Shown piece after piece: positions 59,011 to 64,000 of a stretch of DNA of 64,000 nt; position 1 is the stretch's first letter; every line of letters starts with the position of its first letter. Below the pieces are notes generated by a model. It was not told the origin of the DNA. It made no database searches and saw only the letters and a program-made list of their open reading frames with translations. The position numbers and the translations under genes were made by a program. Source of the DNA: Pectobacterium araliae. GTDB lineage: Bacteria > Pseudomonadota > Gammaproteobacteria > Enterobacterales > Enterobacteriaceae. The stretch lies in assembly GCF_037076465.1 (NCBI RefSeq), contig NZ_AP028908.1:3658001-3722000 (forward strand). Reading direction: 5' to 3'.

Positions 59011-59592
59011 ATGGTTTCTTTAAGTAAAAACCAGACGATTTCTCTCAGCAAACAGTCTTCTACTATCAGTAATCTTCACTTTGGGCTCGGCTGGGACCCA
59101 GTGAAAAAGAAAGGTCTCTTAGGGGGATTATTTGGCGGTAATGCGTCAATCGATCTTGATGCCGGATGCGTACTGCTCGATAAAGCGGGTAATGAAATCG
59201 ACACCGTGTGGTTTCGTAAACTGAAATCATCCTGTGGTTCGGTGGTACACAGCGGAGACAACCTGACTGGCGAGGGAGACGGCGATGACGAAGTGATCCG
59301 CGTTGACCTGAACCGACTGCCACAAAACGTCGAGTTCCTGGCATTTACCGTCAATAGCTTCCGTGGCCAAACGTTTAATGAAGTTGAAAATGCATTTTGT
59401 CGCGTCGTTGATCAGGCCAATAAAGAGCAGGCTCGCTATCAGTTGACCGAACAAGGCTCTCATACCGGGATCGTTATCGCCTCACTGCGCCGTAATAATG
59501 GTCAGTGGGATTTCACCGCTCATGGCCAGGCCTGTCGGGGTCGCACGATTAGTGATATGCACGCCGATATTGTTACTGCGGTGGTGCGCTAA
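59011..59592 (+). CDS. terZ: TerZ, TerD-family tellurite resistance protein
   Basis: A 193-aa TerD-family protein starting MVSLSKNQTISLSKQSSTISNLHFGLGWD. It has the insert KKGLLGGLFGGNASI and the calcium-site regions DLDAGCVLLD and [19 protein letters not shown] 59011 has AAGGA at a good distance; the in-frame ATG 58939 is upstream without a site. The 58755-59010 gap is AT-rich and holds divergent promoters toward the ATP-grasp operon. It overlaps terA (TAATG). Confidence 0.92.
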   Translation: MVSLSKNQTISLSKQSSTISNLHFGLGWDPVKKKGLLGGLFGGNASIDLDAGCVLLDKAGNEIDTVWFRKLKSSCGSVVHSGDNLTGEGDGDDEVIRVDLNRLPQNVEFLAFTVNSFRGQTFNEVENAFCRVVDQANKEQARYQLTEQGSHTGIVIASLRRNNGQWDFTAHGQACRGRTISDMHADIVTAVVR

Positions 59593-60752
59593 TGAATCTG
59601 ACCCCAGGCGGCAACGCGCCCGTCCCTAACAGCGCGTTGCAGGTTCGCATACTCTCCGGTGCCGCAGTAGACGCCAGTGCTTTTCGTCTGTTTGCCACCG
59701 GCAAGGTACAGGGCGACGCAGATATGGTGTTTTATGGTCAGCCACGCAATGATGACGGCAGCATCAGCCTGATTCATGAAGGGCATAACACCATCTTCAC
59801 GGTTGATATCGCTCGACTGAAACCCGAAGTACAAAAGATCGCGTTCACCGTTGCCTGCGAAGGTAATCAGACCATCGCGAATTTGCAACAACTCAGTATT
59901 CAGGTTACTGCTGATAATGCGGTTGTGGTGAACGGCAATGTCGAATTGGCAGGACGTCAGGAAGCCGCTCTGATTCTGGGAGAGCTTTATCGCCGTAATA
60001 ACGAATGGAAATTTCGCTTTATTGCGCAAGGATTTAACGGTGGTTTACAGCCTCTTGCTGAGAATTTTGGTGTCGACATCGCCGCACCTGCCGCCGCCAC
60101 ACCAGCACCGGTGCCGACCCCTGCTCCCGCCCCCGCACCGAGCCGTATTAATTTAAACAAGGTGTCGCTCACCAAAGAAAAACCGGCTATTAGCCTGGAA
60201 AAACGAGATAACTTCGGTGAGATTCGCATCAACCTAAACTGGCATCGTGAACCCAAAGCGTCTGGCCTGAAAGGGATGTTTGGCGGCAACAAGGGGATCG
60301 ATCTCGATATCGGTGCTTTTATCGAGATGCAAGATGGCTACAAAACCGTGGTTCAGGCGTTGGGCAATCGCTTTGGTGATTACCATAACGAACCGTTTGT
60401 TTTGCTCAAAGGGGATGACCGTACTGGCGATGTCTCAGAAGGCGAGTGGCTGCATATCAATGGTCGTGAATGGAAACAGGTGCGTCAGGTTCTGATTTAT
60501 GCCTTTATCTACGAAGGTGTGCCTAGCTGGGATAAAACCGATGGTGTGGTCACACTGCACATTCCCGATCAGCCACCGATCGAAACCCGTATGACGGAAG
60601 GACAAAATAGCCGCAACATGTGTGCGGTTGCGCGTCTGGTCAATGAAGGCGGAAGTATCAAGGTCGAGCGTATTAATCAGTTCTTCAATGGTCATAGCGA
60701 TATGGATAAGGCGCTTGGCTGGGGATTTAGCTGGAAGGCTGGCTCAAAGTAG
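59592..60752 (+). CDS. terA: TerA, two-domain tellurite resistance protein
   Basis: A 386-aa protein with two TerD-like halves (about 1-160 and 190-386) joined by a Pro/Ala linker near residues 161-180. The second half opens with RINLNKVSLTKEKPAISLEKRDNFGEIRINLNWH and contains GLKGMFGGNKGIDLDIGAFIE. The order terZABCDE matches the E. coli and Serratia plasmid operons. The overlap with terZ shows coupling. Confidence 0.92.
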   Translation: MNLTPGGNAPVPNSALQVRILSGAAVDASAFRLFATGKVQGDADMVFYGQPRNDDGSISLIHEGHNTIFTVDIARLKPEVQKIAFTVACEGNQTIANLQQLSIQVTADNAVVVNGNVELAGRQEAALILGELYRRNNEWKFRFIAQGFNGGLQPLAENFGVDIAAPAAATPAPVPTPAPAPAPSRINLNKVSLTKEKPAISLEKRDNFGEIRINLNWHREPKASGLKGMFGGNKGIDLDIGAFIEMQDGYKTVVQALGNRFGDYHNEPFVLLKGDDRTGDVSEGEWLHINGREWKQVRQVLIYAFIYEGVPSWDKTDGVVTLHIPDQPPIETRMTEGQNSRNMCAVARLVNEGGSIKVERINQFFNGHSDMDKALGWGFSWKAGSK

Positions 60753-60775
60753 TTTCATTTGATGAGAGGTTCAGA

Positions 60776-61231
60776 ATGAGTTTTCTTAATAAGGTTAAAG
60801 GCGCCTTTAATGCCAGCCGAGAAGAGTTGACGAAACAGGTCGGACGCTTCAAGAACAAGAAATTTCTGCAAGGTACTGTTGCCGTCTGTGTCCGCATCGC
60901 GGTATCCAGCGGCGGCGTGAGTACAGAAGAAAAACAGAAGATGATCGGTTTTCTCAAATCATCAGAAGAGTTAAAAGTATTTGATACTGCCGAAGTTATT
61001 GAATTCTTTAACAAACTGGTTGCTAGTTTCGATTTCGATGAAGAAATCGGAAAAGGCGAAACCATGAAATATATCCTGGCGCTCAAAGATCAGCCTGAAG
61101 CCGCACAACTGGCTCTGCGAGTCGGTATTGCTGTTGCTAAAAGTGACGGTGATTTCGATGCAGCAGAGCAACATGCCGTGCGAGAAATCGCGACTGCGCT
61201 TGGGTTTCAACCCGCCGATTTCGGCCTTTGA
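60776..61231 (+). CDS. terB: TerB, tellurite resistance protein
   Basis: A 151-aa helical protein. After about 25 residues it has GTVAVCVRIAVSSGGVSTEEKQKMIGFLKSSEELKVFD and LRVGIAVAKSDGDFDAAEQHAVREIATALGF, two paired acidic helix sets that bind metal ions in the TerB fold. It is cytosolic and thought to work with membrane TerC. GAGG lies upstream of the ATG. Confidence 0.93.
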   Translation: MSFLNKVKGAFNASREELTKQVGRFKNKKFLQGTVAVCVRIAVSSGGVSTEEKQKMIGFLKSSEELKVFDTAEVIEFFNKLVASFDFDEEIGKGETMKYILALKDQPEAAQLALRVGIAVAKSDGDFDAAEQHAVREIATALGFQPADFGL

Positions 61232-61256
61232 TGTCAATATCCTCTAAGGGTTATCT

Positions 61257-62300
61257 ATGGTATCCACACATATCGGCTTCCCGGCAGAAACCGTCATTGT
61301 TTTTATAGCACTGGCCGTCGGGGCCATTTTTATCGACCTGTTCATGCACCGCCATGACAAGCCGATTTCGTTGAAAAGCGCAGCACTTTGGTCTGTGTTC
61401 TGGGTCATTGTGGCAATGGCTTTTGCCGGATTCCTCTATATCCATCATGGTGCAGAAGTTGCCAGCCTGTTCGTTACTGGCTATGCGCTGGAAAAAGTGC
61501 TGTCGGTGGATAACCTGTTCGTGATGATGGCGATCTTCTCCTGGTTCGCCGTTCCCGATCGTTACCGTCACCGCGTACTCTACTGGGGGATCATCGGGGC
61601 CATCGTATTCCGGGGTATTTTCGTCGCGATCGGTACAGGGCTGCTCAGCTTGGGGCCGTATGTAGAAATCGTCTTTGCGTTGATCGTTGCCTGGACCGCC
61701 GTCATGATGCTGAGAAGCGGTGACGATGACGACGAGATCGAAGATTATTCGCAGCACCTCGCTTACCGTTTAGTGAAACGCTTCTTCCCTATTTGGCCAA
61801 AATTGAAAGGCCACGCGTTTCTGTTAAACCAGAAAGAAGTGGACGAAGAACTGGCTAAACCGGAAAACAAAGACGTCACGATTGGCCGTGGAACCAAAGC
61901 GGCCTTCTACGCCACGCCACTGATGCTCTGTGTCGCGGTAGTCGAACTTTCTGACGTGATGTTCGCCTTTGACTCGGTTCCCGCTATTATTGCCGTGAGC
62001 CGTGAACCACTGATTGTCTACAGTGCAATGATGTTCGCTATCCTTGGTTTGCGTACACTCTACTTTGTACTGGAAGCACTGAAACAATATCTGGTTCATC
62101 TGGAAAAAGCCGTTATTGTGTTGCTGTTCTTCATTGCTGCCAAGCTTGGCCTGAATGCAACCGATCACATATGGCACCATGGCTACAGCATCTCGGCAAC
62201 CTCCAGCCTGTTTGTTGTTCTGGGCGTACTGGCGCTAGGTATTATCATCAGCGTACTGTTCCCAGCCAAACCCGATGCTGAGGAGAACAAGGAGAATTAA
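61257..62300 (+). CDS. terC: TerC, integral membrane tellurite resistance protein
   Basis: A 347-aa membrane protein with eight to nine helices. Conserved acidic residues sit in the membrane segments EKVLSVDNLFVMM (near residue 80) and ELSDVMFAFDSVPAI (near residue 229). TerC family proteins are linked to metal (Mn, Ca) export. It lies 25 bases after terB. Confidence 0.95.
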   Translation: MVSTHIGFPAETVIVFIALAVGAIFIDLFMHRHDKPISLKSAALWSVFWVIVAMAFAGFLYIHHGAEVASLFVTGYALEKVLSVDNLFVMMAIFSWFAVPDRYRHRVLYWGIIGAIVFRGIFVAIGTGLLSLGPYVEIVFALIVAWTAVMMLRSGDDDDEIEDYSQHLAYRLVKRFFPIWPKLKGHAFLLNQKEVDEELAKPENKDVTIGRGTKAAFYATPLMLCVAVVELSDVMFAFDSVPAIIAVSREPLIVYSAMMFAILGLRTLYFVLEALKQYLVHLEKAVIVLLFFIAAKLGLNATDHIWHHGYSISATSSLFVVLGVLALGIIISVLFPAKPDAEENKEN

Positions 62301-62352
62301 TCTTCTGCTCCTAACACTACATTCTGAAATATCAACTTAAGAGGTTAATTTA

Positions 62353-62931
62353 ATGAGCGTTTCTCTTTCTAAAGGCGGTAATGTCTCACTGAGCAAAGCA
62401 GCACCGACGATGAAAAATGTCTTAGTCGGTCTGGGCTGGGATGCCCGCGCGACCGATGGTCAGGACTTTGACCTGGATGCTTCGGCATTCCTGCTCAATG
62501 CGAATGGCAAAGTCCGTGGCGATACCGACTTCATTTTCTACAATAATCTGAAGTCTGCTGATGGCTCAGTGGCCCACACCGGCGATAACCGTACAGGCGC
62601 GGGTGATGGAGATGACGAATCATTGAAAATTAAGCTGGATCTGATTCCGGCTGAGGTCGACAAAATCGTTTTCGTTGTCACGATTCATGATGCACAGGTT
62701 CGTAACCAGAGCTTTGGTCAGGTATCCGGCGCGTTCATTCGCCTGGTAAACGATGACACCCAAGCCGAAATCGCACGCTACGATCTGACTGAAGATGCCT
62801 CAACTGAAACAGCAATGCTGTTCGGTGAACTGTATCGCCATAATGCGGAGTGGAAATTCCGTGCTGTCGGTCAGGGCTATGCCGGTGGTTTGGCATCGGT
62901 CTGCTCACAATACGGTATCAATGCATCCTGA
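62353..62931 (+). CDS. terD: TerD, tellurite resistance protein
   Basis: A 192-aa TerD protein ([29 protein letters not shown]; calcium-site [12 protein letters not shown] and [15 protein letters not shown]; late [24 protein letters not shown]). It is a close paralogue of terE, with the same length and phrase order. Confidence 0.95.
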   Translation: MSVSLSKGGNVSLSKAAPTMKNVLVGLGWDARATDGQDFDLDASAFLLNANGKVRGDTDFIFYNNLKSADGSVAHTGDNRTGAGDGDDESLKIKLDLIPAEVDKIVFVVTIHDAQVRNQSFGQVSGAFIRLVNDDTQAEIARYDLTEDASTETAMLFGELYRHNAEWKFRAVGQGYAGGLASVCSQYGINAS

Positions 62932-63005
62932 TCACCCTCACCTTGTCTTTCCCTTTGGGCAGTCGCGAACTGCCCAGTAATCCACGCTAAAGCAGGAGCT
63001 ATAAA

Positions 63006-63581
63006 ATGGCAGTTTCTCTGGTAAAAGGCGGTAATGTATCCCTAACGAAAGAAGCACCAACCATGAATATTGCCATGGTCGGCCTCGGATGGGATGCGCG
63101 CGTCACCGATGGGCAGGCATTCGATCTGGATGCGTCAGTATTTATGGTGGGAGAAGATGGCAAAGTGCTATCTGACGCTAATTTTATTTTCTTCAATAAC
63201 AAACTGAGCCCTTGCGCCTCCGTTGAGCACCAAGGCGACAACCGCACCGGAGAAGGTGACGGCGATGATGAGCAAGTAAAAATTCATCTGGCGAAAGTGC
63301 CGGCTGAAGTGAAAAAGCTGGTGTTTTCCGTGACGATTTATGATGCCGAAGGCCGTAAACAAAACTTCGGTATGGTCAGCAACAGTTTCATGCGCGTCTA
63401 TAACAACGATACCAGCGCTGAAATTGCACGTTTCGATCTGTCTGAGGATGCCTCCACCGAAACGGCCATGATCTTTGGTGAACTGTACCGTAATGGCACC
63501 GAGTGGAAATTCAAAGCGGTAGGTCAAGGCTTTGCAGGTGGATTGTCAGCGCTTGCCGCTCAACACGGCGTTAATGTCTAA
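63006..63581 (+). CDS. terE: TerE, tellurite resistance protein
   Basis: A 191-aa TerD-family protein ([57 protein letters not shown]). It ends the ter operon. No terF follows, in contrast to the plasmid ter operons, where terF comes after terE. GGAGC precedes the ATG. Confidence 0.95.
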   Translation: MAVSLVKGGNVSLTKEAPTMNIAMVGLGWDARVTDGQAFDLDASVFMVGEDGKVLSDANFIFFNNKLSPCASVEHQGDNRTGEGDGDDEQVKIHLAKVPAEVKKLVFSVTIYDAEGRKQNFGMVSNSFMRVYNNDTSAEIARFDLSEDASTETAMIFGELYRNGTEWKFKAVGQGFAGGLSALAAQHGVNV

Positions 63582-63591
63582 TTGATACCGT

Positions 63592-63620
63592 CTCCCCGAC
63601 TGAGGTCGGGGAGTTTCTTG
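63592..63620 (+). terminator. ter operon terminator
   Basis: CTCCCCGAC (63592-63600), TGAG, GTCGGGGAG (63605-63613), then TTTCTTG: an intrinsic terminator just after terE, before the convergent HAD-IB gene. Confidence 0.9.
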
Positions 63621-63624
63621 ATGT

Positions 63625-64000
63625 TTAAGGATGAACCTTAATCACGCCCGATAGAAGTAACCGTTCCGAAAGCGGTTTGCGCCGCAGCCAGCGTGGATGA
63701 AAATGACGCCAGTGCGCATCGTGGGCAGAGGCCAGTAGCTCGTAGTCGCCACGGGTGTCGCCCCATGCACGTACATGGTACTGGTTTAGCGGGCCATACA
63801 CGCCTTCCAGACGTTGCACCTTATAACTGCATCGACAGTTATGCCCGTTAATCTTTCCGGTCAGTACGCCGTTTTCTACCTCAAGCTGCGTCCCAATCAG
63901 TTTTACCCCTAACCGCTCGGCAAAAGGACGTAGCACGATCTCAGGCGATGCCGAACAGAGTGTCACTTCAGCCCCGGAATGCAGTTCCGCAGCGACGCCA
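63625..64000 (-). CDS. HAD-IB family phosphatase, C-terminal part (cut by window edge)
   Basis: The C-terminal 124 residues of a HAD-IB (phosphoserine-phosphatase-like) protein. The frame runs to the right edge, so the start lies outside. Visible are motif II AEVTLCSASPEI (S), the motif III region CSYKVQRLEGVYG (K), and motif IV AWGDTRGDYELLASA. A basic tail (RWLRRKPLSERLL) follows, a pattern seen in YfhB-type phosphatases. A GTG at 63966 is an internal codon, not the start. Confidence 0.8.
   Translation of the reverse strand, partial: GVAAELHSGAEVTLCSASPEIVLRPFAERLGVKLIGTQLEVENGVLTGKINGHNCRCSYKVQRLEGVYGPLNQYHVRAWGDTRGDYELLASAHDAHWRHFHPRWLRRKPLSERLLLSGVIKVHP

Overview
The window looks like a chromosomal segment of a soft-rot enterobacterium, most likely Pectobacterium (Enterobacterales, Pectobacteriaceae). 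The basis is gene order: the backbone dusA-pspG-qor-dnaB-alr, then tyrB, then yjbQ-uvrA-ssb follows the enterobacterial order. The accessory genes (type I-F CRISPR-Cas, an oligosaccharide ABC locus with a GH105-type hydrolase, and a ter island) also fit soft-rot bacteria. The species call is inference; no 16S rRNA or tRNA gene was seen.

Layout. 0-7.7 kb is backbone: a DsbA-like oxidoreductase, a small conserved protein, dusA, sigma-54-driven pspG, qor, a palindromic repeat, dnaB, alr and a coupled membrane protein. 7.7-25.7 kb is a defence region: a lone repeat-like relic, a vapBC toxin-antitoxin pair, CRISPR1 (21 repeats), a backbone insert (Lrp-type regulator, YitT, tyrB, YgjP-like), an AT-rich hcp plus putative membrane effector with two paralogous immunity-like genes, CRISPR2 (16 repeats, minus strand), the full type I-F cas operon (cas1, cas2-3, csy1-4), and CRISPR3 (5 repeats). 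All three leaders share a 69-70 bp inverted-repeat module with a consensus IHF site. Its core is flipped in CRISPR2.

25.7-30.3 kb returns to backbone (yjbQ, uvrA, LexA box, ssb), ending in a scar made of an integrase fragment and a decayed ISAs1-type transposase fragment. 30.3-43.2 kb is a divergent saccharide locus. The minus operon encodes an 820-aa unrecognised protein, a GH105-like hydrolase, an ABC ATPase, two permeases and a LacI regulator. The plus operon encodes a solute-binding protein, a truncated kinase-like protein, a complete BadF/GlcNAc-kinase-like protein and a Tat-exported metallophosphoesterase. Two identical 16-bp palindromes lie in the divergent promoter region. 43.2-46.3 kb holds a hairpin-rich noncoding stretch and a Zur-box-controlled zinc-type ABC transporter with a candidate 36-aa membrane peptide ahead of it.

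46.3-63.6 kb is a large ter (tellurite/stress) island. One minus-strand set is a signalling group (kinase, PP2C phosphatase, vWA/zinc-ribbon protein, terY, terX, terY, terW). A second minus-strand set is a five-gene metabolic module (CitE-like lyase, StiP/PRTase-like protein, HAD hydrolase, PRTase, ATP-grasp ligase). terZABCDE runs divergently on the plus strand. The window ends in a HAD-IB phosphatase gene cut by the right edge.
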